NCBI RefSeq assembly: GCF_000427665.1
Contig: NZ_ATYL01000004.1
Coordinates: forward strand, 1-64,000
Reading direction: 5' to 3'
Source: Geminicoccus roseus DSM 18922
GTDB lineage: Bacteria; Pseudomonadota; Alphaproteobacteria; Geminicoccales; Geminicoccaceae
Length of the DNA: 64,000 nucleotides
The position numbers and the translations under genes are program-made. Shown in pieces: positions 9,501-17,055 of the stretch. Within the stretch, counting starts at the first letter, position 1; each line of letters starts with the position of its first letter. The notes below the pieces were generated by a model. That model was given only the letters and a program-made list of their open reading frames with translations, was not told the DNA's origin and did no database searches.

Positions 9501-10208
9501 CAGCGTCAGGATCCCGATCGGGGCAAAGCCTGATGCCGTGATCCGCTCCACATCCTCGTCATGGAAGGCCGTGAGGAGTTGCTCGGTCGCGTCGTCCATT
9601 CGAACGGCACCAAGAATGACCTGGTAGAAGAGCTGGGTGTTCGGCCGCGCCTTCTCTTTCAGCTCCCACGGCAGCATCGGAAGCTTATCGAACTCGGCGA
9701 TCCGGCGACGATCGCCTTCAACCAGATCAGGTGGCTGTCGATAGGTCTGCGGCGGGGAGAGGACTTCAAGCGCGATCCAGCTGGAAAGGACGTTGCTGGC
9801 CTCACCGGTAGTAATCGACGGTGGACGGTTCGTATGGGAAAAGGCTCTGCGAGCTGAAGGAGCGCGTCTGGGCCGCTCTGCTGGTGCTGGTCTGGGTGGC
9901 GGAAGGTGTACTTCCTGATTCTCGGGCCCTTCTGGCAGGGAAGGTGGCGGAGGCGGCGCAAAGACAAGTGAGGTCTGTTGTGGCGCTGCTGGTGGTGACG
10001 CTTTGGGCGGCGGAGGTGGCGCTACCTGTCCCGTCAGGGATTGAAACAGTTGATTAGCTACACGTTTCAGGTTCAAAGCCCGCGGGGTCTGCCTGAACTC
10101 GAGCTCATATAAAAGTTTGCCGAGGCTAGCCAGATCCTTCTCTCGCTTGACACGCCTGCAAATCTCTTCAAGATCATCAATGGATTTAGAAAAAAGAGGC
10201 CGCATCAT
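6570..10208 (-). CDS. large SF1 (Upf1/DNA2-like) helicase with proline-rich N-terminus
   Basis: 1212 residues. Residues 1-60 are a helical segment, followed by a proline-rich linker (~62-130). An alpha/beta region leads to the helicase core with Walker A GPPGTGKT at residues 438-445. A long charged, coiled-coil-like insertion lies between motif I and motif II (about 590-830). Motif II LIDEAGQA is at ~930, then VGDPIQLPP (motif III), QGREADSVIMVLG (motif V region) and LNVAITRAKENLYVIG (motif VI) near the end. The DEAGQ/QLPP pattern places it with the Upf1/DNA2/AAA_11-AAA_12 helicases. Proteins of this kind are frequent in mobile and defence islands, and the role here is unknown. The gene starts 37 bases after vapC on the same strand, so vapB-vapC-helicase may be one transcript. 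The ATG at 10208 is immediately followed by a second ATG. Confidence 0.9.
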   Translation of the reverse strand: MMRPLFSKSIDDLEEICRRVKREKDLASLGKLLYELEFRQTPRALNLKRVANQLFQSLTGQVAPPPPPKASPPAAPQQTSLVFAPPPPPSLPEGPENQEVHLPPPRPAPAERPRRAPSARRAFSHTNRPPSITTGEASNVLSSWIALEVLSPPQTYRQPPDLVEGDRRRIAEFDKLPMLPWELKEKARPNTQLFYQVILGAVRMDDATEQLLTAFHDEDVERITASGFAPIGILTLDRDGRPVEPDAVAISSFAWGLPIALNRNLAALGRWPEAEAELIELVDKSVRRTGGDGRLLPLDRSMIDQVYQHLVQALALPPDLVAPPAFALRVYQYYKAEEPPDPPPMGSFFLGDLTRAKVLLAADDCPPLLAHYLGMSMPTQRIDLQCDDAELAEAVAPGGIPQGCWPEKQGHPLVLLQQAAINLAFRMDDRTALLPVNGPPGTGKTTLLRDLVAGIIVDRAEVLVEFDDPLTAFTHAGEKFRTGSAFTHAYKIDDCLKGFEIVVASSNNKAVENVSAELPALKQIGRSRTDPCYFRSISDRVARNPRPEGEDDDRPSAESLPSDEETWGLIAAVLGNAANRAAFRRNAWSDPDHGLRTYLLEVCGNPQMIETLDKKTGRIVDRRKPKVVAAEKPPTGEEAARRRWQSARKRFKSAVQAVAQRLREMEQGRQALDSSGLAIRHAAMVQRVVDAEKHYQDAQRQCVSAEANLPGRRLALQDADYALAAHAETEPGFVVALFSSSRADWQRRGDELVAEQSRAASLLQKAQAVLQAARTAEGEARRQVELAKAEAHALDLQINAMAGALQRAEALAGDRFVDAAFLERAANQRADLHRDTAWIDPETLRLRENVFVAAIELHRAFVDAAAKPIRNNLDLLFRSFFGKSAWTPRMKPLMPDLWTTFFTVVPVVSTTFASVERMLGYLPPTSLGWLLIDEAGQAVPQAAVGALLRTKRAVVVGDPIQLPPVTSLPTELAAKVAQSFRIEHHRFVAPAASAQTLADASSMFGTTIKPKDKEPTWVGVPLVVHRRCSEPMFTLSNTIAYGGLMEQGRGEKPSAIRTILGRSRWIDVQPDRCEDKWSAAEGDAVVNLLRQLDQAQLPELDLYIISPFRVVTHRLRELLAREPALRRWTKEPDAWVKQRVGTVYTVQGREADSVIMVLGAAQPERRGARSWAGQSVNQLNVAITRAKENLYVIGHRRVWASAGEFEHLERMI

Positions 10209-10245
10209 AGCTTATTTTTCATGCGTCTTGTAATTGTAGTTATTT

Positions 10246-10650
10246 TTATGACATTGCATAAGATATGTCAGTTTTATCGAAATCCTCACCTTTGAACAGC
10301 AAGGTGGCCTTGTTGTTCTTAGCAACGGCGTAGGCAAAGCAGTCACCGAGATTGAGCTGAGCAGGGTGCCCCCTGCCCTTGCCATAGCGCGCGAACGCGT
10401 CCAGCGCGGTGGCTGCTTCTTCGGCGCCGATCGTGGCGATGCGGATCCTGGCGGCTTTCAAAAACGCCTGCACATCCTCATTGGCCTCCGCCACGCTTGC
10501 ATGCCGCTTGCGGCAGATGCCCAAGGTCGCCTCGAAGATGGCAACGGGCGAGGTGATGGGTGAAGACGCTGCTTCCAACACGTCTGTCAGCGCATCCGCC
10601 TCTGGCTCACGGGTGAGGATGGCGACAATGGCCGATGCGTCGACGAACAT
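10246..10650 (-). CDS. vapC: VapC-family PIN-domain toxin
   Basis: 134 residues, the normal PIN toxin length. The acidic catalytic set is intact: D4 in MFVDAS, E40 in AIFEA, D103 in LGDCFAYA, and D123/D125 near GEDFDKTD. VapC toxins are Mg-dependent ribonucleases, usually cutting tRNA or rRNA, held inactive by VapB. The ATG lies one base after the vapB stop codon, giving translational coupling. It has the C-terminal LLFKGEDF(x)TD motif typical of the rhizobial/alphaproteobacterial group. It sits directly upstream of the helicase gene. The module probably stabilises the plasmid or the local island. Confidence 0.93.
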   Translation of the reverse strand: MFVDASAIVAILTREPEADALTDVLEAASSPITSPVAIFEATLGICRKRHASVAEANEDVQAFLKAARIRIATIGAEEAATALDAFARYGKGRGHPAQLNLGDCFAYAVAKNNKATLLFKGEDFDKTDISYAMS

Positions 10651-10651
10651 C

Positions 10652-10891
10652 TCATGCGTCGCCGCTGAGCTCGTCGTAGAACTTCTTGTCCGCCATGAGG
10701 CCGGTAGCCGGCCTGGCCATCACCCGCTCCTGGATCGGCCGGAGCCGTTCACGCAACGGCACCACCTGGTCCAGACGCCGCAACTCGTTCTCCAGAGCCA
10801 GCTTCACGGCTTCGGTCTTGTTGATGCCTTTGCGAGCAGCAAGCTTCTCGGCGAGCTGGTTGACCTCCTCGCGGCGGATGTTGAGCGCCAT
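10652..10891 (-). CDS. vapB: VapB-family antitoxin
   Basis: 79 residues starting MALNIRREEVNQLAEKLA. The N-terminal part is a short ribbon-helix-helix-like DNA-binding domain (RKGINKTEAVKLALENEL is the helix pair), and the C-terminal tail (ERVMARPATGLMADKKFYDELSGDA) is the toxin-wrapping segment. It belongs to the short 'plasmid stability' VapB/Rv0623-type group. The start at 10891 is chosen because AAGGAGACGG precedes it; the longer open frame to 11095 has no similarity. A 9-bp inverted repeat covering the ribosome site (10897-10918) is the likely autoregulatory operator. Confidence 0.92.
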   Translation of the reverse strand: MALNIRREEVNQLAEKLAARKGINKTEAVKLALENELRRLDQVVPLRERLRPIQERVMARPATGLMADKKFYDELSGDA

Positions 10892-10896
10892 CTCCG

Positions 10897-10918
10897 TCTC
10901 CTTGTGTAGACAAGGAGA
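10897..10918 (-). promoter_or_regulatory. inverted-repeat operator candidate upstream of vapB
   Basis: Two perfect 9-base arms (TCTCCTTGT and ACAAGGAGA) separated by GTAG, lying 5 bases before the vapB start codon and containing the upstream Shine-Dalgarno-like AGGAG. VapBC complexes repress their own operons by binding such repeats; the assignment of this one is inference from position. Confidence 0.65.
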
Positions 10919-11003
10919 TGATGGCATCTTTACGTGCCTACAGCAACGTCTCCCCTCTCCATCCTCAGGACCCTTGACCGGTCGGGAGACGACGAACCCA
11001 CGC

Positions 11004-11692
11004 CTACCGACAGATCTTCTCGCACGGTATCCCATCCCGATCGCCGTCCAGACGGGACAGGCCGCACTGCTCCAGGTAGAACCTGGCCTCCGCACAGCTG
11101 GTCATCTGCTTGCAGTAGCGCTTGCCGCCGCAGCTGAACGCGCCGCTATCTGCCACCGTGGATCGGGCAACCGGCTGCTGCACCGTCCGACCACCAGCCT
11201 GCCGCCACTCCCAAGGCGGGGTGATCTGCGCTTCCGGCAGCGCCCAAAGCCCGCGACCGGCTTGGCGTGCCTCCGCTTCCAAAACCAGGAGGGACGGATC
11301 GCGGGCGTACTGGCGATACACCCAGGCGGCTCCTTCGCGCACCAAGGTGCGTTCACGTCGGTATCGCCGACATAGACCCGGCCGACGATGCGCCCGTAGC
11401 GGTCCCGATCCACCACCGCAACGCGGGCCTGTCTGCCGAACGCCAGCGCCGATAGGGCTTCCTTCGCCTTGCTCCCGAAAGGCTGCCCACTCTCCGGCGT
11501 GTCGATCTCCGCCAGGCGGACCTTGATCTGCTGCTTGTCCGGCGTGAGCAGCGTGAGGGTATCGCCATCGGTGATGCCGATGACCTTGCCGGCATATTCC
11601 GCGGAGCTGACTGGGGCAGCCAGCAACAGCACGAACAACATAACCAGGATGCGACTGAGCATGAGGATGTTCATTGGAGCATTTATTCGCAT
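11004..11692 (-). pseudogene. secreted thermonuclease (SNase) with Excalibur domain, frameshifted
   Basis: The N-terminal part encodes a signal peptide (MLSRILVMLFVLLLAAPVSSA) and the SNase core: GKVIGITDGDTLTLL, KVRLAEIDTPESGQPFG (catalytic Arg and Asp/Glu region) and VVDRDRYGRIVGRVYVGD. This frame derails after DVNAP. The remainder resumes in another frame: VREGAAWVYRQYARD, a linker, then an Excalibur-type Cys motif (CGGKRYCKQMTSC .. DGDRDGIPCEKIC). Adding one A in the sequence GCACCTTGG near 11351 would give DVNATLVREGAAW and one continuous protein of about 225 residues. The gene is therefore a one-base deletion mutant or a sequencing error. Intact relatives are exported sugar-nonspecific nucleases with a calcium-binding tail. 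It lies upstream of vapB on the same strand. Confidence 0.82.
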
Positions 11693-11788
11693 TACATCAC
11701 TGCTTCAGAGCAAATCTTATGAGTACGCCCCTCTGCCTCAGAGCATTTTTGACATCTTTCCCGTGGCAATCGCTATAGCGGCAGTGCT

Positions 11789-12025
11789 TCAGCCGCCCTC
11801 CTCATCTTCGGCCGGATCGTCCTCTTCGAGGTCTTCATCCTCCGAGCCGAACACCAGCAGTTCGTCGAGCAGCCAGAGCGGCACCGAAGTCTGGATGCGC
11901 ACAATCGGCCGACCGCGCCGGTCGAAGCCGGCCAGGTCCGCATGGTGCAGTAGCTGGGTCAGCACGGCGCGCATGGCGGCGGGCTGGCTCAGGTCGATGC
12001 GGTGGGAAGGCGGGGGCGTCGTCAT
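11789..12025 (-). CDS. small hypothetical protein with acidic tail
   Basis: 78 residues. The first ~60 are a compact segment (MRAVLTQLLHHADLAGFDRRGRPIVRIQTSVPLWLLDELLVFG) and the last ~18 are almost entirely Glu/Asp (EDEDLEEDDPAEDEEGG). The pattern suggests a soluble protein with a flexible acidic extension. No family is recognised. It reads leftward between the nuclease pseudogene and the truncated methyltransferase. The ribosome site is not obvious, which lowers certainty, but codon pattern and composition look coding. Confidence 0.6.
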   Translation of the reverse strand: MTTPPPSHRIDLSQPAAMRAVLTQLLHHADLAGFDRRGRPIVRIQTSVPLWLLDELLVFGSEDEDLEEDDPAEDEEGG

Positions 12026-12171
12026 GCCGACAGCATGCGGGCGGCATGGTTAATGCTGGGTTAGCGCGCCCGTTTGTCCTCTCGCTGGAAGCGCGCTGGT
12101 CACCACCAATCTTGCATCGTGCTACTCTTCTCGGCTGCTGTGACGGGAGACGGCCCCTGCCGGCAGCCCGG

Positions 12172-12534
12172 ATGATCGATCCCATCAGTGCCTATCATGC
12201 CAAGGCTTCGGTGCTGGCGGCTCGCTATGAAGCGGTGACCGCCAAAACCGTGCATGCCGCCTTGCTCTCCTTCCTGCCGCAAGGCGCTGGGCTCTTGGCG
12301 CTCGATGTCGGTGCCGGCTCCGGCCGGGATGCGGCGTGGCTGGCGGGGCTGGGCTATGAGGTGGTGGCGGTCGAGCCGGCGGCGGGGATGCGCGCCGAAG
12401 CCCAAGAGCGGCACCCGGATCCGCGCATCCGCTGGCTGGACGACCGCCTGCCGGACTTGGCAGCCGTGCACCGGCTGGGCCTGGCCTTTGACCTGATCCT
12501 GCTGAGCGCGGTGTGGATGCGGAGGCGAGGATAG
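12172..12534 (+). pseudogene. class I SAM-dependent methyltransferase, 3' end lost
   Basis: About 120 residues, starting MIDPISAYHAKASVLAARYEAV. It contains motif I (LALDVGAGSGRDAAWLA), the acidic motif II (EVVAVEPAAGMRAEA) and the motif IV region (FDLILLSAVWM). The family normally continues with a P-rich motif and about 80 more residues, but here the frame turns into RRRG and stops. The C-terminal half is therefore missing, probably deleted together with the start of the neighbouring sequence. The leftover still has the SAM-binding fold motifs but lacks the substrate part, so activity is unlikely. The deletion edge is at about 12517, only ~35 bases from the end of the SLATT gene. Confidence 0.75.
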
Positions 12535-12550
12535 CGGAGAGCTGGGTCAG

Positions 12551-13162
12551 TTATTGGGACAGAAGGAAGATCACCAGCCCGATCAGTGGAAACAAGATGA
12601 GGGCGAGATAGAGACTGAACTCCCAAAGCCAGCGAAACCCATAATCAATTATAAGTGCTACATAGCAAAATCCTGTAATTCCCAAATCTGCAGATGACCT
12701 AATCATAAACCGCTTATAGTCAACGTCCTTGTGATCAACAGGTATTAACTTCAGTGCTTCGCTATATTTATCGTTGAAAGTCAGCCGTTCGACATTGGCC
12801 TGCTCGATCGTTAGGGCCTGAAAGCGATTGTAAAGCTCTGAGATGGCGAGCGCGCTCTGATGCATGCGATCCGCATCGCCAAGATAATTGCGCGCGGTTT
12901 CGACCAGGGTGATGATGATTAGGAAGACGGAGACGACCACACCTCCGATCGCGAGCACCTTGTTTTCAAGCGGAGTCAGCGCGTCGGCGAACGTCAGCTG
13001 GCAGAGCGACAAAGCGACAAGATACATCGCAAGCAGCGAGGTCGCCAACACCGACGCCCAGTGACGTGCCTTCAGGCGTGCATGCGCGTTGAAGCGCGAG
13101 CCCTTCGTCTTCCACATCTTTGACAGCAGGTGGTCACTGGCGCGGCTAGGGTGGTTCTGCAT
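12551..13162 (-). CDS. SLATT-like two-TM protein (SMODS/SLOG-associated type)
   Basis: About 203 residues. After a short N-terminal segment (LLSKMWKTKGSRFNAHARLKARHWAS) come two adjacent membrane helices (VLATSLLAMYLVALSLCQL and VLAIGGVVVSVFLIIITLVET). A soluble helical part follows (YLGDADRMHQSALAISELYNRF, KYSEALKLIPVDHKDVDYKRF), and a C-terminal hydrophobic pair ends the protein. The order W-x-K-xx-RFNA, two TMs, then R-N-Y-x-x-x-A-x-R-M-H and the DVDYK motif fits the SLATT_5-type effector domain. These are predicted pore-forming effectors in nucleotide-signalling or reverse-transcriptase-linked immunity. No SMODS cyclase, SLOG or RT gene is beside it, so it is an orphan here. The start (13162 or 13117) is uncertain because IS3 sequence abuts it. 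Confidence 0.75.
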   Translation of the reverse strand: MQNHPSRASDHLLSKMWKTKGSRFNAHARLKARHWASVLATSLLAMYLVALSLCQLTFADALTPLENKVLAIGGVVVSVFLIIITLVETARNYLGDADRMHQSALAISELYNRFQALTIEQANVERLTFNDKYSEALKLIPVDHKDVDYKRFMIRSSADLGITGFCYVALIIDYGFRWLWEFSLYLALILFPLIGLVIFLLSQ

Positions 13163-13164
13163 CG

Positions 13165-13895
13165 GATGCTCGGCCAAGCACGGCATTCATCAGACGATGG
13201 TGGGCGAGTGGAAGCACCAGGCCGTGGAGGGCATGGCCGGGGTGTTCTCGGGCAAGCCGGCAGTCCAGGAGAGCAGCAAGGCGAGCGAAGTGGAGGTCGA
13301 GAAGCTGCATGCCAAGATCGGCCAGCTGCTGGTGGAGCGGGATTTTTTGCGAAAGCGTCCGGACGATGAGCCTGGAGCGGCGACGGCAGATGATCGAGCC
13401 CGATCACCCGCAGCTCTCGATTGTGCGCCAGTGCGCGTTGGTCTCGATCAGCCGGTCCGGGTTCTACCACCGTCCAGGTGGGGAGAGCCCGCTGAACCTG
13501 GAACTGATGCGCCTGATCGATGCGCAATTCCTGGAGATGCCCTGGTACGGCTCCCGACAGATGGCCCGCCATCTCCGGCGCGAGGGCTATCTGTTGGCCG
13601 CAAGAGGGTGCGGCGGCTGATGGCGAAGATGGGGCTGGCGCCGATCTACCAGCGGCCACGCACGACGGTGCCGCATCCTGAGCACCGGATCTGGCCGTAC
13701 CTGCTGAGGGACTTGGTGATCGACCGGCCCAACCAAGTCTAGTGTGCCGATCTGACCTACATCTGTCAACGCCGCTCGTAGAATCCTCAAATGTGCCGAA
13801 GTAAAAGTCCCCAGTTCTGCCTGGACGCTCTGGAGGAGGAGGCCTTGGCTCGTCATGGCCGGCCTGAGATCTTCAACACGGACCAAGGCAGCCAG
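13165..13895 (+). pseudogene. decayed IS3-family element (OrfA end and OrfB fragments)
   Basis: Broken frames match an IS3-family transposase. The OrfA C-terminus reads KHGIHQTMVGEWK and EKLHAKIGQLLVERDFL. OrfB begins MSLERRRQMIEPDHPQLSI, then SISRSGFYH, FLEMPWYGSRQMARHLRREGY, and in another frame KRVRRLMAKMGLAPIYQRP. After NQV the DDE region is mostly deleted, leaving only CLDALEEEALARHGRPEIFNTDQGSQ. Several frameshifts and an internal deletion make it inactive. Its right end is cut by the IS4-family element at 13896. Its left end abuts the SLATT gene and may have trimmed the upstream region of that gene. Confidence 0.85.
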
Positions 13896-15472
13896 GTAAC
13901 CCTCCAGTGAGGCTTCCAATTACCCATAACTCGGTGAGGTTGTTGCAAGCATCACACCCAATCGGATGTCGGTGAGGCGTGTCAGCCCCCGCCACATGAC
14001 GGTGTTCCCGGGCGGCGGGTCGTTGGTGCGGGCCAAGTAGCCGCCAAGCCGCGCGATTTTGAGCAGGTAAGCAGAGAGCGTCTTTGCCTTTGACGGATCA
14101 GGTCCTTGGTTGGGCACGAGCCGATCGAGGATCGTGATCTCCATATCCGTCAGAGCAAGCTTGGGCGTGGCAAGCGGCGCCGACCGCTGGATCATCGTCA
14201 TCCAGAAGATTCGCCAGCTCAGAATGCAGAAGACGGCGATCAGCTTCACCAGCCGCTCGGCGGTTCGGAGCCGTGCCTGTTCAGCCCTGCAACCCGACTT
14301 CAGGATCTTGTGGAAGACCTCGATCTTCCAGCGCATGGCGTACCAGCGCAGCTTTTCGACTGCAGCCGCGCAGGAGAGAACGGGCAGATCGGTGATCAGC
14401 TTCCAGTCGATTGCAGGCCGGCCGGCTGGAGTGCCTCTTTCCTTGGCATGGATGACCGTGAGGATGAGCGCGGGGTAGCGCTTCTGCTTGCCGACAGGCG
14501 GAAGAACACGAATAGAGCGGTAGCGAAGTTCGACGGCCGCCGTGCCGATGCGGCCTTTGCCGTCACGCACCTCGACGTGATGCATGCCTTGAACACGTAC
14601 TTCCTTCATCTCATCGGCGATCGTGTGGCCGCCATTCCCGGCCAAGCGATCGACGCAGGTCCTGACCAGGAAGTGGGTGCCGAGATTCTGTGCCAGGCAG
14701 AAGAGTTCGTAGATATCACTCTCCCGGTCGCCGACATGGATGCAGCGCGCCGGCTCGCCGAGCAGCGACGTGGACTGGCGCATGTTCTCCAGCCAGCGGA
14801 TGCTCTCCTTGTGCTCGATCGGCACCCGCGTCGGATTGATCCTGCGCTTGAGCGCAGCCAGGCCTTTGAACTTCTGCCGCGACCAGAACCTGATGGCGGC
14901 CAAGCCCAGAGGCAGGCCTTCCATCGTGACAGCAAGGCTGGCGTGCATCAGAAGCCCGCACACCGTGTGCATCCTAAAGCGGCCGGTCCTGTCCATGCCG
15001 CTGTTCACGCGGTAGGTCAGGCCGATCGACTCGGTCCGTTTGCGTTGATAGGTGAATTCCGTGGTGTCATGGAGCACCAGGATGACGCCGTCGGTTGCGG
15101 CAAAGCGCGCGTGCGTCGCCTGGAAGTGCCCGGCCAGGATCTGCTCCTCGCTGACCCGGTCATTGGAGAAGAAGCGGTAGGCTGCCTTGGTGCTGGCCCA
15201 GTCCTGGCATGCCAGGGGAAGGCTTTCGCCGATCGCGCCCTCCATCCGCTCAAGCAGCTTGCGCAGGCGTTGGCCCAGCCGTGCGTCGGCGAAGACGCAT
15301 CCAGCAAGCTCGTCGTCCCACCACCGGTTCGTCACCGCGTCCATGGCATCTCACCCCCTCAGTGGAGCAGACCCCAGACAGGATCATGACCGCGGCAAGC
15401 TCGGCAACACGCCCCTGCGCCAGCATCGATGACGATGAATGTGGGTAATTGGAAGCTTCAGCGGAGGGTTAC
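13896..15472. mobile_element. IS4-family insertion sequence, complete with terminal inverted repeats
   Basis: An element of 1577 bases bounded by 31-base imperfect inverted repeats (28 of 31 identical; outer ends GTAACCCTCC, inner ends CTTCCAATTACCCA) at 13896-13926 and 15442-15472. It carries one full transposase gene whose stop codon lies in the left repeat. No matching target duplication was found: the left flank is the IS3 remnant but the right flank is unrelated, so a deletion or rearrangement followed insertion. Confidence 0.85.
13920..15344 (-). CDS. IS4-family (Tn5/IS50-like) transposase
   Basis: 474 residues, intact. The N-terminus (RWWDDELAGCVFADARLGQRL) is the Tn5-type DNA-binding region, with KAAYRFFSNDRVSEEQIL next. 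The catalytic core shows the first Asp (ILVLHDTTEFTY), the second Asp in VGDRESDIYELF and the YREK signature in YAMRWKIEVFHKILKSG. The C-terminal region (LILSWRIFWMT) completes the family pattern. Length is typical. It is expected to move its own IS by cut-and-paste. The gene reads leftward and ends in the left inverted repeat. Confidence 0.93.
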   Translation of the reverse strand: MDAVTNRWWDDELAGCVFADARLGQRLRKLLERMEGAIGESLPLACQDWASTKAAYRFFSNDRVSEEQILAGHFQATHARFAATDGVILVLHDTTEFTYQRKRTESIGLTYRVNSGMDRTGRFRMHTVCGLLMHASLAVTMEGLPLGLAAIRFWSRQKFKGLAALKRRINPTRVPIEHKESIRWLENMRQSTSLLGEPARCIHVGDRESDIYELFCLAQNLGTHFLVRTCVDRLAGNGGHTIADEMKEVRVQGMHHVEVRDGKGRIGTAAVELRYRSIRVLPPVGKQKRYPALILTVIHAKERGTPAGRPAIDWKLITDLPVLSCAAAVEKLRWYAMRWKIEVFHKILKSGCRAEQARLRTAERLVKLIAVFCILSWRIFWMTMIQRSAPLATPKLALTDMEITILDRLVPNQGPDPSKAKTLSAYLLKIARLGGYLARTNDPPPGNTVMWRGLTRLTDIRLGVMLATTSPSYG

Positions 15473-17055
15473 GACACAGTCGCCGGTTGGCATCACGCAA
15501 TGCCCCGCAGCATGAGCCGGCTCATGGCCGTAGCGATGCTCGCCAACCTGGTTTCGGGCAGTCGTCAGCAGGCTCGGGCGGAGCATGCTCATGCTGGTTG
15601 GGATATTATGGCATATTTAACTAAGATTAGTGCAGGCGCGGCTGTAGCGATAGGGTATGGAAATAATTGGCCGATGCCCAAAGGCACCGGCCAACGATTA
15701 GTGAAAGCAGCAGCACAATTACAAGGGAACAAAGGAAAAATTGTCTTTGCTGCGCAAGATCATGGAGAGATTGCCTTAGGCCGTCGTGATTAATAAGCGA
15801 CGTTCTGTTCCCGGCTCTCTCATGCTTGATGCAGCTCGTAACCACGTCGACAGGTCGACCTTCAGCACAAAGCATCCATACCAACCTGTCACGTCCGTAC
15901 GTCAGTATGTTGAATCACCGGTTATAAACATCCGGCACCAGCACGGTGTGGCATAAGCTCGCACTACTTCAAAGGAAATAATTGGATCTTGTAAAAAAAC
16001 AAAACTTCAATGCATAAAACTACAAAGAGAAAAATATGCAGATTCATCTACTGATGGTCTGGCGAAAGATCTGCAATCATCACAGCTTTGTCGCGCAACG
16101 CATCTGGCAACAGCGGAAGCTGACTCCTCCCTTGTTACGACGAGAGGGAGCGGGTCGAGACGACATGGAGCCTGCTTTAGACGGCTTTCTTCTCCGGCTT
16201 ACTGCCAAAGAAGCGCGGCGGTACGTCAGAGGATAGGAACAGTGGACGTGTTGCGCGATCCAATCCTCGCCGATTTCAGTCTGGCCGAATACGATGGTGC
16301 TGGGGCCCGCTGATCGTAGGGCATGCCGTCCTTACTGTAGCCAGTCGAGAATCAGATGCCACTATACCCACCGCGGCGAGACGTTCGCTTGAGATGATCA
16401 CCTGCAAATCGTCGAGGCGGTACCGACACCCGTTGGTGGCATCTCACACCTTGCGCTCTCGCTTGCTTTCAAGGCCCGCACCCGAGCAGGAAGCTGCCGA
16501 AACCCGATCACATCCTCGGCAAAGGGCAGCCGTGCTCGAAGTAATCGACGACCTGCATGTGCCCGGCAAGGCGATGAAACAACTTCGGATGAGAAGCACG
16601 TCGTCCTCATGCTCCATGCTATTCTCCGATCCCCGTCGAATGAGGCACTGTGGACCTGTCGGACTGTGGTCAAGCCGACAAGATGCGCGATGATCGTGCT
16701 GGCAATCGTGACCGGGCTCACCATCCGGACTGGAGGCTATGACCGATGTGGCCCGCCGTATGGGGAGAACGACGTCCCGCATACGTGTGACGCCGGTTGT
16801 GACGTCGAAAATCACCATCAACCGCCGGATCCTGGGTGGCGATGCCCTGTCCAAGTCTCACCAACTAGGAAGACCTCACTCGGGCGACTGACGTCTCGGA
16901 GCGTGGGCTGGTTGATTGACCGCATCGGTCCCGGATGCAGCAAGGCCACCGCTCCGACACAATGAGCGGTAAAACCAGCGCCTTGCATAGCATCCTTAAA
17001 TGACGTCGCTGGCGATCATCAAATGCCAGCGACTCAAGGAGATAGTGCAGGCACC
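15473..17055. other. gene-poor decayed stretch
   Basis: About 1.6 kb with no secure gene. A plus-strand frame at 15499-15793 (98 residues, MPRSMSRLMAVAMLANLV..., partly AT-richer) and one at 16036-16236 have possible ribosome sites but no recognisable product. A hairpin with 12-base arms (one mismatch) lies at 15667-15694 (TTGGCCGATGCC/GGCACCGGCCAA). At about 16256-16300 a plus frame reads DPILADFSLAEYDGA, reminiscent of the phospho-acceptor strand of a response-regulator receiver, but stops follow at once; a decayed two-component gene is possible. Sequence quality suggests old rearranged DNA. Confidence 0.4.

Noticed and set aside
14106-15389. 427-residue plus-strand open frame across the IS4 transposase
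   Set aside because: Shadow of the intact transposase on the other strand; no start signal or similarity.
15499-16236. two plus-strand frames (15499-15793, 16036-16236)
   Set aside because: Ribosome sites are possible but the products are unrecognised and the surrounding region looks decayed; mentioned only in the gap entry.
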